64,000 bases of DNA from contig NZ_SRMQ01000005.1 in NCBI RefSeq assembly GCF_004768785.1, positions 62,001 to 126,000 of the forward strand, in the 5' to 3' direction. The stretch comes from Caproiciproducens galactitolivorans (GTDB lineage: Bacteria; Bacillota; Clostridia; Oscillospirales; Acutalibacteraceae). Positions 53,179 through 63,149 of this stretch are shown one piece after another. Under the pieces are notes generated by a model. That model had not been told where the DNA came from. It saw nothing but the letters and a program-made list of their open reading frames with translations, and ran no database searches. Made by a program: the position numbers and the translations under genes. The stretch's first letter is position 1. Each line of letters starts with the position of its first letter.

Positions 53179-55188
53179 TCAATCAGCAGGAGTGATCGGC
53201 CCGCTTACCGATTCACTCGATGAATTGTTTTCCGTATAAGGATAGCTTTCTTCCTGTTTAAAAGTACCCTCGCTAAAATCAAGGGTGTATACCTGATATT
53301 TGTTTCCGTCCAGCTGGATTGTCAGCTTCTTTTGTCCGCTTGAGCCAGTAAAAGTAAGCGGGCATACGTCATTATACGACGGATTAACGGTTTTCTCCGT
53401 TTGCAGCTCGTTTCCAAGATAAACCTTCAGGTTGATATCGTGGGTTACATTCTTTGGAAGGTGGACATAAATTTCAATGGTTTTTTCCGATTTCTTACCG
53501 GAGCTGACAATAATGGATACGGAGCTGCCCTTTGCAACCTGCACACCTGGCAGCGGCGAAGTTTCAATAACGATATCCTTTGCCTTATTGGTATCGTCTT
53601 TCGTAGTGATTTTCCCAACCACTAATCCGGCTGCAAGAATATCTTTTTTTGCGGCTTCCAATGTTTCATCAATGACGGCAGGTACAGCCACTTTTTCCGT
53701 TTTGCCGCCGGTGCTTACGTACACGCTTACCTTTGTCCCTTCAGAAACCTGTGTTCCAGCAGGAGGATCGGTATTCTGTACATAGCCCTTGATCACATTC
53801 GTGTCCTCAACCGGCAGAATTTCGTACGTAAGATTCAGTTGTTTCAAAATGCTGATTGCTTCATCCTGCGTATTTTTGGTCAGGTCAGGAATCGTAACCA
53901 TTTTCCCGCCGGCGTTGATGGTAAGGGTGACTTCCGTATCGGGTTTCACCATTGTCCCGGCCGGAGGGTTCTGGCTGAGAATGATGCCCGCCTTTTGTGT
54001 CGTATCATTTTTGGTTTCCGTTACGAATTTAAAGTTCTTGTATTGCGGATCGCTTTTTACTTCGTCATAGGTTTTGCCGACAAAGTTCGGAAGCGGCACA
54101 TCGTTTGCACTACTGTTGCAACTGTGAAAAAGAGCAGCTAATCCAAACCCGATGGCTACTATAACAAACGCGGCGGCGATTCCGCTGATAACCAGCGAAG
54201 CAGTAGATTTTTTCTTCTTTTTGGGATTTCTGACCGGTTCCTCTTCATACTCATAATTATCATTATAGACCGGCTGCTCGGCTCCTCTTACCGTGTTAAT
54301 CGCATCAATGTATTTTGTCGGCTTTTCATCAATAAAATATTTATACTGAAAACGGATACTCGGATTTCTGCGAAATTCTTCAATATCGCGAAGCATTTCG
54401 GCAGCCGACTGATACCGCTGCACAGGGTTTTTCTGCATTGCTTTTAAGGTGATTTCTTCAAGGCCGTCTGGAATACCGGGATTAATCTCCTTCGGCGGCT
54501 TCGGGTCCGCCTGAAGCTGCATGATCGCGACGGAAACGGCGCTGTCCGCTTCGAAAGGAAGCTGCCCGGTTATCATTTCATACAGCATGACGCCGACGGA
54601 ATAAATATCCGCCTTTTCGTCCGTTAAATCCCCTCTCGCCTGTTCAGGGGCAATATAATGTACGGAACCGATTGCTTTATCGGTCATAGTGCGTGTTTCG
54701 CTTCTTGAAAAGCGCGCAATACCGAAGTCCGTCACCTTGATGGTTCCGTCCTGCAGCAGCATGATGTTTTGCGGTTTAATATCGCGGTGGACAATGCCCT
54801 TTTCATGGGCATGCTGAAGCGCGCGCAGGATTTGGATGGTAAAATGGATTGCTTCCTTCCATTTAATTTCCTTTTGCTGATCAAGGTATTCTTTTAATGT
54901 GATTCCATCGATATATTCTTCTACGATATATTGGATGCGGTCGCCGAAGCTAACGTCAAAAACCTTGACGATATTCGGGTGTGACAGAACCGCAATTGCC
55001 TTGGATTCGTTTTTAAAACGCCGAATAAATTCATCGTTGCCTAAAAACTCGTCTTTTAATATTTTTATGGCAACAGTACGGTCGTCAATCTCGTCGTATG
55101 CGCGGTAAACCAGCGCCATTCCGCCGGAGCCGATCAGTTCATGTATTTCATAGCGTCCGTCAAGCCTTTTTCCGGTGTATTTATCCAT
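53179..55188 (-). CDS. prkC: Ser/Thr protein kinase PrkC with three PASTA domains
   Basis: 669 residues. Kinase domain with GSGGMA (20-25), K42, HRDIKPQN (134-141), DFG (154-156), APE (180-182); a juxtamembrane KKKKK; one span (about 331-354); PASTA domains at about 364-427, 430-494 and 501-565; a further beta domain to the end. Senses muropeptides or lipid II and signals germination or wall state. Forms a pair with PrpC just upstream. Confidence 0.96.
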   Translation of the reverse strand: MDKYTGKRLDGRYEIHELIGSGGMALVYRAYDEIDDRTVAIKILKDEFLGNDEFIRRFKNESKAIAVLSHPNIVKVFDVSFGDRIQYIVEEYIDGITLKEYLDQQKEIKWKEAIHFTIQILRALQHAHEKGIVHRDIKPQNIMLLQDGTIKVTDFGIARFSRSETRTMTDKAIGSVHYIAPEQARGDLTDEKADIYSVGVMLYEMITGQLPFEADSAVSVAIMQLQADPKPPKEINPGIPDGLEEITLKAMQKNPVQRYQSAAEMLRDIEEFRRNPSIRFQYKYFIDEKPTKYIDAINTVRGAEQPVYNDNYEYEEEPVRNPKKKKKSTASLVISGIAAAFVIVAIGFGLAALFHSCNSSANDVPLPNFVGKTYDEVKSDPQYKNFKFVTETKNDTTQKAGIILSQNPPAGTMVKPDTEVTLTINAGGKMVTIPDLTKNTQDEAISILKQLNLTYEILPVEDTNVIKGYVQNTDPPAGTQVSEGTKVSVYVSTGGKTEKVAVPAVIDETLEAAKKDILAAGLVVGKITTKDDTNKAKDIVIETSPLPGVQVAKGSSVSIIVSSGKKSEKTIEIYVHLPKNVTHDINLKVYLGNELQTEKTVNPSYNDVCPLTFTGSSGQKKLTIQLDGNKYQVYTLDFSEGTFKQEESYPYTENNSSSESVSGPITPAD

Positions 55189-55208
55189 AAAATCACTCCT
55201 GTCAGCAG

Positions 55209-55940
55209 TTAGTTCTCAATGATGACAACGGTTATATTGTCACCACCGCCGCAGTCCTTTGCAAGCATAACGAGTTTCTCGGTCAGACTTTCTGCATTCA
55301 TTGTGCCGGAAAGCTGGTAAATTTGCTCGGCGTCAACGTAATTAGTCAATCCATCCGTACAAATCAAAAGCAAATCACCTGCAAGAAATTCCTTTTCGCA
55401 ATAGTCGATTAAAATGGAGGGTTCCACACCCAAAGCCCGCGTGATAATATTTTTTTGAGGATGTATTTTTGCCTGTTGTTCTGTCAAGTCACCGTTATTT
55501 ACCATCTCCTGCACCATCGAATGGTCTACGGTCAACTGTTTTATTCCGTCTTTGCCCAAAAGATACGCCCTGCTGTCGCCTGCATGCGCAATATGTGCCA
55601 GCCCATTGGAAAGAATCGCAGCCACCACCGTGGTTCCCATTCCGTTCAGTTCCGCGTCTCCTTTCGCTTTCTCGTGTATGGTGAGGTTCGCGTTATAAAT
55701 TGCTGTTGTGATTAAATCCTTAATTGCGTTATCGGACATACCCGGAGTATAAGATGACTGCATCTGATCTGAAATACAGTCTACGGCAATACTGCTTGCG
55801 ATGTTGCCTCCGTTTACACCGCCCATCCCGTCGCATACAACGGCCCATGCGGCCCCATCCGGAAATATTCCGCTTTTGCAGGCATCCTGGTTTGTTTGTC
55901 TGATTAGGCCAATATCACTTTTACTGTAAATTTTCAACAT
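55209..55940 (-). CDS. prpC: PP2C-type protein phosphatase PrpC
   Basis: 243 residues. Metal-binding motifs GMGGVNGGNIAS, HAGDSRAYLL, CTDGLTNYVD and GGGDNITVVII. Reverses PrkC phosphorylation. Overlaps rlmN by 20 bases and is followed 20 bases later by prkC. Confidence 0.95.
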   Translation of the reverse strand: MLKIYSKSDIGLIRQTNQDACKSGIFPDGAAWAVVCDGMGGVNGGNIASSIAVDCISDQMQSSYTPGMSDNAIKDLITTAIYNANLTIHEKAKGDAELNGMGTTVVAAILSNGLAHIAHAGDSRAYLLGKDGIKQLTVDHSMVQEMVNNGDLTEQQAKIHPQKNIITRALGVEPSILIDYCEKEFLAGDLLLICTDGLTNYVDAEQIYQLSGTMNAESLTEKLVMLAKDCGGGDNITVVIIEN

Positions 55941-56985
55941 TGGCCACCTCCTCCTTATACCTGCGCCTTAGCTGTCCGCAGGAAGCGTTTATGTCTGAGC
56001 CGAGCGTCCTTCTAACCGTAGCCGTTATCCCCTTATTGGAAAGGATCCGGATGAATTTCTGTAACCGTTCGTTCGAACTCTTTTTGAAGCCGATCCCGTT
56101 CACGGCATTTACCGGAATCAAATTGACATGGCTGAGGGAGCCGCTCAGTTTTTCAGCAAGCTCCGCCGCACAGGCGTCGCTGTCGTTTACGCCGCTAATC
56201 ATTGCGTATTCATAAGAAACGCGGCGCCCTGTTATTTTCGCATAATAACGGCACGCTTTTAAAAGCTCGTCAACACCCCATTTACGGTTTACCGGCATGG
56301 TCCTGGCACGGATCGAATCATTTGGCGCGTGCAGAGAAACGGATAGGGTAAGCTGCAGTTTCCTTTCCGCCAAATCATAGATTTTGTCCACGATGCCGCA
56401 GGTAGAAAGTGAGATATGCCTCATCCCGATATTCATTCCGTCGTCGGAGGTAACCAGTTCCAGAAAGCGAAGAACCTGTTCGTAATTATCCAGCGGTTCC
56501 CCCATACCCATCATCACGACGTTCGAAATGCGGATTCCGATATCCTTTTGAGCCGCCTGTATCTGTGCAAGCATTTCGGAAGCCTTCAGGTTCCGGGAAA
56601 AACCGCTTTTCCCGGTGGCGCAAAAGGAACAGTTCATTTTACAGCCGACCTGAGTGGAAATGCAAATCGTATGTCCATGGTGATAATCCATTAATACGCT
56701 TTCGACATGCTCGCCGTCGTTTAGGCGGAACAAATATTTGATGGTGCCATCCAGTTTTGATTCCAGTTTTTTTTCAATCACAGCATTCGCTATGTAATAT
56801 CTTTCTGAAAGTCTTTGCCGGAATGCCTTCGATTGATCGGACATTTCTTCAAAATCGAATACTCCGCGATGAACCCATTTATAAACCTGCAATGCGCGAA
56901 AAGCCGGTTGGCCGTCGGCGGCAAAATCGGCTTTCAATTCATCCAGAGTCATTGATTTGATATCCTGCTGACTCAAAACATTCAC
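55921..56985 (-). CDS. rlmN: Dual-specificity RNA methyltransferase RlmN
   Basis: 354 residues. Radical SAM enzyme making m2A in 23S rRNA A2503 and tRNA A37. Cluster motif CKMNCSFC, GMGEPLDNY, and the methyl-carrying Cys in GSDINASCGQLRR. The N-terminal accessory domain covers RALQVYKWVHRGVFDFEEMS. Starts 2 bases after rsmB ends. Confidence 0.95.
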   Translation of the reverse strand: MNVLSQQDIKSMTLDELKADFAADGQPAFRALQVYKWVHRGVFDFEEMSDQSKAFRQRLSERYYIANAVIEKKLESKLDGTIKYLFRLNDGEHVESVLMDYHHGHTICISTQVGCKMNCSFCATGKSGFSRNLKASEMLAQIQAAQKDIGIRISNVVMMGMGEPLDNYEQVLRFLELVTSDDGMNIGMRHISLSTCGIVDKIYDLAERKLQLTLSVSLHAPNDSIRARTMPVNRKWGVDELLKACRYYAKITGRRVSYEYAMISGVNDSDACAAELAEKLSGSLSHVNLIPVNAVNGIGFKKSSNERLQKFIRILSNKGITATVRRTLGSDINASCGQLRRRYKEEVANVENLQ

Positions 56986-56987
56986 TC

Positions 56988-58322
56988 CTATTTTTTTCGA
57001 AAAGCCGCAATAAAAAAGCCGTCAGTACCATGAAAATGCGGCATCAGTGTAAGCTGGTTTGCCGGTTCATCCACAGAATGCTGAATCGTGGCGGGCAAAT
57101 GAAGCGGCAACGGTTCGAAATCGTCGTGGTTATTTATAAATCTATTTGTTACTTCGAAATTCTCTCTTGGGTTTAAAGTACAGGTAGAATAAAACAATAT
57201 TCCATTGTCCTTTACCAGTTTTGAAGATTTACACAGAATACCGTACTGCAAATCAGGCAAACTGTCAATAGCTTGCTTCGATTTATATTTAATTTCCGGC
57301 TTGCGGCGGATAATTCCCAATCCGGAGCATGGAACGTCGCAAAGCACCCTGTCGGCAGGAGAAAGTTCCATTTTCGGGTTAGATGCGTCCCGGACCGCAG
57401 CCTGGATAATCGTCAGCTTTAAGCGTTCCGCACCCTGCCGGATTAACTGCACTTTTCCTTTGTATTGGTCAAAAGCGAGAAGCTCGCCCTGATCCTCCAT
57501 CATTTCAGCAATTGTAAATGCTTTGCCGCCGGGCGCGGAGCACACATCGATCACTCTTTCACCCGGTTTCGGGTCAAACAAAAAACAGCAAAGCTGCGAG
57601 GAAAGATCCTGTATATGAAACAGTCCTTCCCGAAAGCTTTTGCAACTACCGATTGAACCGGTATGTTCCAGTTCTAGTGCGTTAATAAACCATGGTACAG
57701 CTTTTGCTTTGATCCCTTCCTGTTCCAGTCTTGCAATTAAGTTTTCCTCGGATATGGAAAGATTATTCACTTTTGCGAATATAGGCGGCTTCTGAAAGGC
57801 GCTTCGCAGCAGACCGGTCATGCAATCGTGCCCGTAGGCTTCCTCCCAAAGTCGGATAATCCATTCCGGACAGGAGTATTGAATGCTTAGAGCCGTTCGC
57901 GGTTCCGTTTGAGCATCCGGCATTTTTATCTGGTCGATGTTCCGAATGAGGGAACGCAGAACCGCATTAATAAAACCGGAAGCTTTTGCGGCCTTGTTGG
58001 CCTTTGCTAGATTTACTGACTCGTTTACCGCCGCAGAATTTGGAATTTTTTCAAGATAAAGAATCTGAAACGCGCCCATCCGAAGGATTTCAAGCACAAC
58101 CGGCGACATTTTCGAAACAGGAGTTTTTGAAAATTGATTTAGAATATAATCGAGCGTCAACCTGCGCTCCAGAACACCGTAAAAAATAGCGGACGCCAGC
58201 GCTTTGTCCCGTTGATCTAGTGAATAGGCTTCCAGCGTTTTATCAAGAACAATGTTGGAATAGCCTTCGTCAACGTTTACATGCAGCAACGCCGCAAGCG
58301 CCGCGGACCTTGCGTTATTCAT
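56988..58322 (-). CDS. rsmB: 16S rRNA m5C967 methyltransferase RsmB
   Basis: 444 residues. NusB-like N-terminal helical domain (1-140) and a Rossmann methyltransferase with CSAPGGKAFTI, catalytic Cys region CDVPCSGLGI and the STCTLNPREN motif. Modifies 16S rRNA C967. The ATG overlaps the protease stop (TAATG). Confidence 0.95.
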   Translation of the reverse strand: MNNARSAALAALLHVNVDEGYSNIVLDKTLEAYSLDQRDKALASAIFYGVLERRLTLDYILNQFSKTPVSKMSPVVLEILRMGAFQILYLEKIPNSAAVNESVNLAKANKAAKASGFINAVLRSLIRNIDQIKMPDAQTEPRTALSIQYSCPEWIIRLWEEAYGHDCMTGLLRSAFQKPPIFAKVNNLSISEENLIARLEQEGIKAKAVPWFINALELEHTGSIGSCKSFREGLFHIQDLSSQLCCFLFDPKPGERVIDVCSAPGGKAFTIAEMMEDQGELLAFDQYKGKVQLIRQGAERLKLTIIQAAVRDASNPKMELSPADRVLCDVPCSGLGIIRRKPEIKYKSKQAIDSLPDLQYGILCKSSKLVKDNGILFYSTCTLNPRENFEVTNRFINNHDDFEPLPLHLPATIQHSVDEPANQLTLMPHFHGTDGFFIAAFRKK

Positions 58323-59026
58323 TAATCCCTACCCCGTCTGTTCCCCGCAAGGACAACCAATCTTAAAAGGGACATGATCGCGGCAAAACTGGCCGCCAGA
58401 TAAGTCATCGCAGCAGCTTTCAATACTTTTTTTGCGCCTTCAAGCTCATCGGGGTACAGAATCCCCGCTTCGTCCAGCGCGCGGATTGCGCGTATGCTTG
58501 CGTTGAATTCAACCGGCAGGGTTACCAGTTGAAACAGCACAGCCAGCCCGAAGAGGGCAATACCCAGATACACGACAAAACTATACCTCACCGGCAGAAT
58601 CAGGCCGATAATCACGAGCGGCATCCCCAAACTGGAGCCGAAATTTGTTATCGGAACCAGAACTGTACGAACTTTATTGGGAAAATAGCCCTGCGCGTGC
58701 TGAATCGCGTGACCGGCCTCATGTGCTGCCACGCCCACAGAAGCAATGCTTGTGGACGAATAAACATCGTCAGATAGACGGATTGTGTTATCGCGCGGGT
58801 CAAAATTGTCCGTAAGTCTGCCCTGGATGCGCTGTATCTGCACACCGGCAGCACCGCCGAACCGCGCGACGCTGTCTGCCGCCTGCGCGCCAGTCATGTT
58901 CCGGATTGTCAAGATGCGGGAATACTTCTCAAATGTGAACTGTACTTTAAACTGAGCATACATAGTGATGATCAGAGCCGGAAGAATAAATATGAAATAT
59001 GTATAGTCAAAATAATAGAATCCCAT
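58322..59026 (-). CDS. Zinc metallopeptidase, YugP family
   Basis: 234 residues. N-terminal span (about 8-27), zinc motif HEAGHAIQHAQGY (about 101-113), then two or three C-terminal spans. Matches neutral zinc metallopeptidase_2 family; role unknown. It sits between fmt and rsmB, a place seen in many Clostridia. Confidence 0.9.
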   Translation of the reverse strand: MGFYYFDYTYFIFILPALIITMYAQFKVQFTFEKYSRILTIRNMTGAQAADSVARFGGAAGVQIQRIQGRLTDNFDPRDNTIRLSDDVYSSTSIASVGVAAHEAGHAIQHAQGYFPNKVRTVLVPITNFGSSLGMPLVIIGLILPVRYSFVVYLGIALFGLAVLFQLVTLPVEFNASIRAIRALDEAGILYPDELEGAKKVLKAAAMTYLAASFAAIMSLLRLVVLAGNRRGRD

Positions 59027-59041
59027 TGAAAAACACCTCGT

Positions 59042-59965
59042 TTATCGTAAAATCTTTTCTTCTCCAATCGGATGCCCGCGCAGAAAATCCTTTCCGCTCA
59101 TTCTTTTTTTGCCTTCATATTGGACTTCCAGCAATTCCAGCGCCGTATTGCCTCCGCAACAAACAATAAACACGCCGTTCGCGTTTACCGGATGCCCTGC
59201 TTCTCCCGAATAGCCATCCACAATTTTGGTTTTGTATATCTTCAAAAGCTTGCCGTGGAAAGTCGTATCCGCAACCGGCCACGGGGACAGGCCCCGCACC
59301 AAATTATGAATTTCCTGCGCCGGTTTGTTCCAGTCGATATGGGAAAGCTCTTTTGTCAGCATAGAAGCATAGCAGGTTTCCGAATCTCCCTGTGGGATTC
59401 GCTGTATGGCGCCTTTTTCAATTCCCTCGAGCGTCTTTATAATCAACTCCGCACCGAGCTGGGAAAGCCGGTCGTGCAGTTCCCCTGCCGTTTCCTCCGA
59501 TCCGATTTCTATTTTTTCCTTTAACAGCATATCGCCGGTATCCAGCCCTTCCGCCATATACATGGTTGTAACGCCGGTTTCCTTTTCTCCGTTGATGACC
59601 GCCCACTGAATCGGCGCCGCCCCGCGGTACTTCGGAAGAAGGGAAGCGTGCACATTAATGCAGCCGTAAGGCGGAACCGCAAGGATCTCTTTGGGCAGAA
59701 TTTTCCCGTAGGCGACGACAACAATCGCATCCGGATGAAGGTCCCTAATCAATTGTGCCGCTTCCTCTGTGCGCAGGGTTTTCGGCTGGTAAACAGGAAT
59801 GTTTTTTTCCTGCGAAAGCACTTTCACCGGCGGCGGGGTTAGTGCATAGCCCCTGCCCTTCGGCTTATCCGGCTGTGTAAAGACCGCGCAGACCGTATGC
59901 TTTTCTATGATGGATTGCAGGCACGGCACGGCAAAATCCGGTGTACCCATAAAAATGATACGCAT
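59042..59965 (-). CDS. fmt: Methionyl-tRNA formyltransferase
   Basis: 307 residues. Formylates initiator Met-tRNA with 10-formyl-THF. FMGTPDFAVP, the catalytic NVHASLLPKYRGAAPIQWA and GLDTGDM are typical; C-terminal OB fold. I use ATG 59965 with GGGTGA upstream rather than TTG 59977. Downstream of def, the enzyme that removes the formyl group. Confidence 0.95.
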   Translation of the reverse strand: MRIIFMGTPDFAVPCLQSIIEKHTVCAVFTQPDKPKGRGYALTPPPVKVLSQEKNIPVYQPKTLRTEEAAQLIRDLHPDAIVVVAYGKILPKEILAVPPYGCINVHASLLPKYRGAAPIQWAVINGEKETGVTTMYMAEGLDTGDMLLKEKIEIGSEETAGELHDRLSQLGAELIIKTLEGIEKGAIQRIPQGDSETCYASMLTKELSHIDWNKPAQEIHNLVRGLSPWPVADTTFHGKLLKIYKTKIVDGYSGEAGHPVNANGVFIVCCGGNTALELLEVQYEGKKRMSGKDFLRGHPIGEEKILR

Positions 59966-59981
59966 TGAATCACCCAATTCA

Positions 59982-60455
59982 TTATTTTAAGTTCGCTAAT
60001 TCTTCTTCACTAAGCATATGGATTACATGGGATTTAAAAAGGATACCGTCGAGATGGTCGATTTCATGGCAGAAAACCGTAGCCAGCAATTTTTCGCCTT
60101 CTATTTCAAAAAACTCGCCTTTTCTATTCTGCGCCCGTACCTTCACGTGCATTGGGCGCTTGGTAATTCCGTATTGCCCGGGGGCGGAAAGGCATCCTTC
60201 TAAGGGTTCCTGTTCTCCACTTTGTTCAAGAAAAACTGGATTAATCAGCTCAATTGGGCCCTCGCCGATATCGACCACAACGGCGCGGCGCAGGATTCCT
60301 ACCTGCGGCGCCGCCAGCCCGACGCCGTCCGCGTCATGCATGGTTTCCTGCAGGTCATCCAACAGCTGCACCAGCTTCTTGTCAAATTTCTCAACAGGAT
60401 GGCTGACTTTATTTAGAAAAGGGTCTCCTTCTTTTATAATGTTTCGAATTGCCAT
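59982..60455 (-). CDS. def: Peptide deformylase
   Basis: 157 residues. Three catalytic motifs: GVGLAAP (44-50), EGCLS (86-90), HEIDH (130-134), giving the metal Cys and two His. Removes N-formyl from nascent chains. GGAGG precedes ATG 60455; priA is upstream, fmt downstream. Confidence 0.96.
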   Translation of the reverse strand: MAIRNIIKEGDPFLNKVSHPVEKFDKKLVQLLDDLQETMHDADGVGLAAPQVGILRRAVVVDIGEGPIELINPVFLEQSGEQEPLEGCLSAPGQYGITKRPMHVKVRAQNRKGEFFEIEGEKLLATVFCHEIDHLDGILFKSHVIHMLSEEELANLK

Positions 60456-60470
60456 AATTATACCTCCATT

Positions 60471-62921
60471 TTATAGAATGCTATTCGGATTCATATCAGC
60501 AAAAACGGTAACGGATTTATATTCACGGTTTTCTGAAAACTGAATCAGCAGACGGGAAATCATTTCCCGTAATTTTGCGTTATTGCGGCATTTAATGATT
60601 AATTTATATCTATATTTATTATTTACCTTACCGATTAATGCGGGTGCCGGATTTAATACCCTCAGCGGCTGTTCGGGGTATTCGCTTTTTGCCAGAAATG
60701 CAAGGTTGCTTAAAAAAGTTTTGCTGGCTTTATGTACCTGATCCTGCATATTTCCCACAAAACCAATAACGCAGATATCGGAATAAGGAGGGTAAAGCAT
60801 CGCTTTCCGGATAGCAATTTCGCCCTTGTAAAACTCCTGATAATCCTGCCGCGCGGCAAGCCGCAAAATAGAATTTTCCGGGGTAAATGTCTGAATGATC
60901 GCCCTTCCGGCAAACTTGCCCCGGCCGGATCGGCCGACAACCTGCGTTATAAGATCAAACGCGCGTTCATAGCTGCGGAAATCATCGCTGTATAATGTCT
61001 GGTCGGCGGAAAGAACACCGACCAGCGTAACGTTTTCAAAATCAAGCCCCTTCGCCACCATCTGCGTTCCCACAATGATATCGTATTCACCCTGCGCAAA
61101 AAGCCGGAGTTTTCTTTCGTAAGCGAAGCGCGTCATGGTGGAATCGGTGTCCAGCCGCAAAATACGCGCATCCGGCAAGAGCTCCTGTAATTGCTGTTCG
61201 GCGCGCTGCGTCCCCCAGCCCGTATAGTAAACCTGATTCTCGTGGCACTGCGGGCATTCCTTGGTAAACGGAATAGAATAACCGCAGTAATGGCACATCA
61301 GACGTTTATTGGCGGAGTGGTATGTAAGAGAGATACTGCAATGCGGGCAAGTAACAACCTGTCCGCATTTTTTACAGGAAACAAAGGTATGGAACCCTCT
61401 TCGGTTCAGCAAGAGAATCGACTGCTTTCCGTTTTTCAAGTTATCGTTTAAAGCGGAAAATAATTCCGCGCTTAAAATCGTATCGTTCCCATTTTCCAAT
61501 TCCCTATTCATATCGACCACCGTCACTTCCGGCAGCTCTGCACAGCCGAAGCGGGTGGAAAGCGTATTCAAGCTGTATCGCCCGTTTTGCGCAAGGTAAT
61601 AGCTCTCGATGGAAGGGGTTGCGGATGACAAAACAAGAAGCGCTTTATGATATGCGCAGCGGAATTTTGCAACTTCGCGCGCATGGTAGCGTGGGGAGGA
61701 TTCCGATTTATAAGTGTATTCCTGTTCCTCATCCACAATAATAATACCGAGATCCTGAAAAGGGGCAAAAACAGCGGAACGGGTACCGACAGCAATTTGC
61801 GCTTCCCCGTTTTTTACTCTTTTCCATTCATCCAAACGTTCGCCCAGCGAAAGCCCACTATGAAAAACGGCTACGCTACGGCCGTACCTTTGGTGGAACA
61901 GGGCGACAGTCTGGGGAGTGAGTGAAATTTCCGGCACCATAACGATAATCCCGCGGCCTTCTCCCTTTACTTCGTCAATCAGCCGCATAAACACGGATGT
62001 CTTTCCGCTTCCGGTTACTCCGTAAAGAAGGGAAACGCCGCCCTTTCCTGACCGGTATTGCTGATAGAGATTCTCGAAGGCCTTCTGCTGCTCGGAAGAA
62101 AGCACGATATCCTCAGCATCTCCGTTTCCCGAAATATGCTCATAAGGGTTCCGGTAAACTTCCATTTCAAAATACTGCACAATGCCCTTTGTCGCAAGCG
62201 TATTTACCACCACGGGGGTCACCCCAGCAAAATAGCAAAGCTCTTTCAGGGAAGCACTGCCGGCTTCGCAAAGAAGATCGTATACATTTTTCTGTTTCTT
62301 TGTAAGCTTCGGCAGATACGAAAGATCGGTTAAGCGCACCATCTTCTGCGCCGCGTCTCCAATCCGGCGTACCGCTCCGCTGCTTTTGACCAGCACATTC
62401 GCGCTGCAAAGCTTTTGCAATACGGAATCGTCGGAAAAACCCATTGCAGAAAGCAACTTGTCCCGGTCAACAGAAGTTCTGGCATGCGCTAAATAGCGAA
62501 TGACCTGCTTCTCCGACTCGCTGAAATCTTCCATGAAAAGCGTGTCCGAATTTACAGCCAAAGAGTATTCCGTTCGGATTTTTAAATTCAAGCCAGCGGG
62601 CAAAAGAAGCTTAACCGCATCAAACAGAGTGCAAAAATAATGTTCCTTCATCCAAGAAACCAGCTGCAAGCCTTCATTTGAAAGAAGCGGCGCCTTGTCA
62701 AGCACCGCCAGAATAGGTTTTAAGCAATCTGCAACCTTTTGTTCAGTAATCGCAAGAATAATCCCCTGACGTTTGCTGTTGGCTCCGCCGAATGGAACGA
62801 TGACGCGGCAGCCCGGCTTTGCATCCGCCAATAGTGTTTCCGGAACGCAATAGTCGAAAGCCTTGTCAAAATGATAAACGGTTTTCTCAACCGCAACTTT
62901 TGCAACGGTAAATTCGGACAT
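60471..62921 (-). CDS. priA: Primosomal helicase PriA
   Basis: 816 residues. N-terminal DNA-binding domain, helicase with Walker A GVTGSGKTS and a motif II that reads VDEEQEY (family usually DEEH), zinc Cys set (CKKCGQVVTCPHC, CHYCGYS, CPQC), and GTQMVAKGLDFENV. Restarts stalled forks. The Gln in place of the usual His in motif II is worth noting but the rest is intact. Confidence 0.94.
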   Translation of the reverse strand: MSEFTVAKVAVEKTVYHFDKAFDYCVPETLLADAKPGCRVIVPFGGANSKRQGIILAITEQKVADCLKPILAVLDKAPLLSNEGLQLVSWMKEHYFCTLFDAVKLLLPAGLNLKIRTEYSLAVNSDTLFMEDFSESEKQVIRYLAHARTSVDRDKLLSAMGFSDDSVLQKLCSANVLVKSSGAVRRIGDAAQKMVRLTDLSYLPKLTKKQKNVYDLLCEAGSASLKELCYFAGVTPVVVNTLATKGIVQYFEMEVYRNPYEHISGNGDAEDIVLSSEQQKAFENLYQQYRSGKGGVSLLYGVTGSGKTSVFMRLIDEVKGEGRGIIVMVPEISLTPQTVALFHQRYGRSVAVFHSGLSLGERLDEWKRVKNGEAQIAVGTRSAVFAPFQDLGIIIVDEEQEYTYKSESSPRYHAREVAKFRCAYHKALLVLSSATPSIESYYLAQNGRYSLNTLSTRFGCAELPEVTVVDMNRELENGNDTILSAELFSALNDNLKNGKQSILLLNRRGFHTFVSCKKCGQVVTCPHCSISLTYHSANKRLMCHYCGYSIPFTKECPQCHENQVYYTGWGTQRAEQQLQELLPDARILRLDTDSTMTRFAYERKLRLFAQGEYDIIVGTQMVAKGLDFENVTLVGVLSADQTLYSDDFRSYERAFDLITQVVGRSGRGKFAGRAIIQTFTPENSILRLAARQDYQEFYKGEIAIRKAMLYPPYSDICVIGFVGNMQDQVHKASKTFLSNLAFLAKSEYPEQPLRVLNPAPALIGKVNNKYRYKLIIKCRNNAKLREMISRLLIQFSENREYKSVTVFADMNPNSIL

Positions 62922-62939
62922 GTTTTAACCTCAAAGATT

Positions 62940-63149
62940 TTATTCCGATGCCTCTTGCTTTGGTTCAACAACAATATATTTATGTTCCATAAGCTCATGA
63001 ACAGCCAGATCCACCGGCTTTTCTGTTAATATTTCCCCTTTTTCTTCCGCTTCGGAAGCAATTTCCCTCGCCCTTTTCGATACGGCAACCACAAGGGAGT
63101 ACCGGCTTTGATCGGGTCCTATAATAAGATCTGCAGATGGTTTAAGCAT
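62940..63149 (-). CDS. rpoZ: RNA polymerase omega subunit
   Basis: 69 residues. [31 protein letters not shown] is the omega core, with EKPVDLAVHELMEHKYIV near the end. Assembly factor for RNA polymerase. Overlaps gmk by 8 bases, the standard gmk-rpoZ order. Confidence 0.94.
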   Translation of the reverse strand: MLKPSADLIIGPDQSRYSLVVAVSKRAREIASEAEEKGEILTEKPVDLAVHELMEHKYIVVEPKQEASE

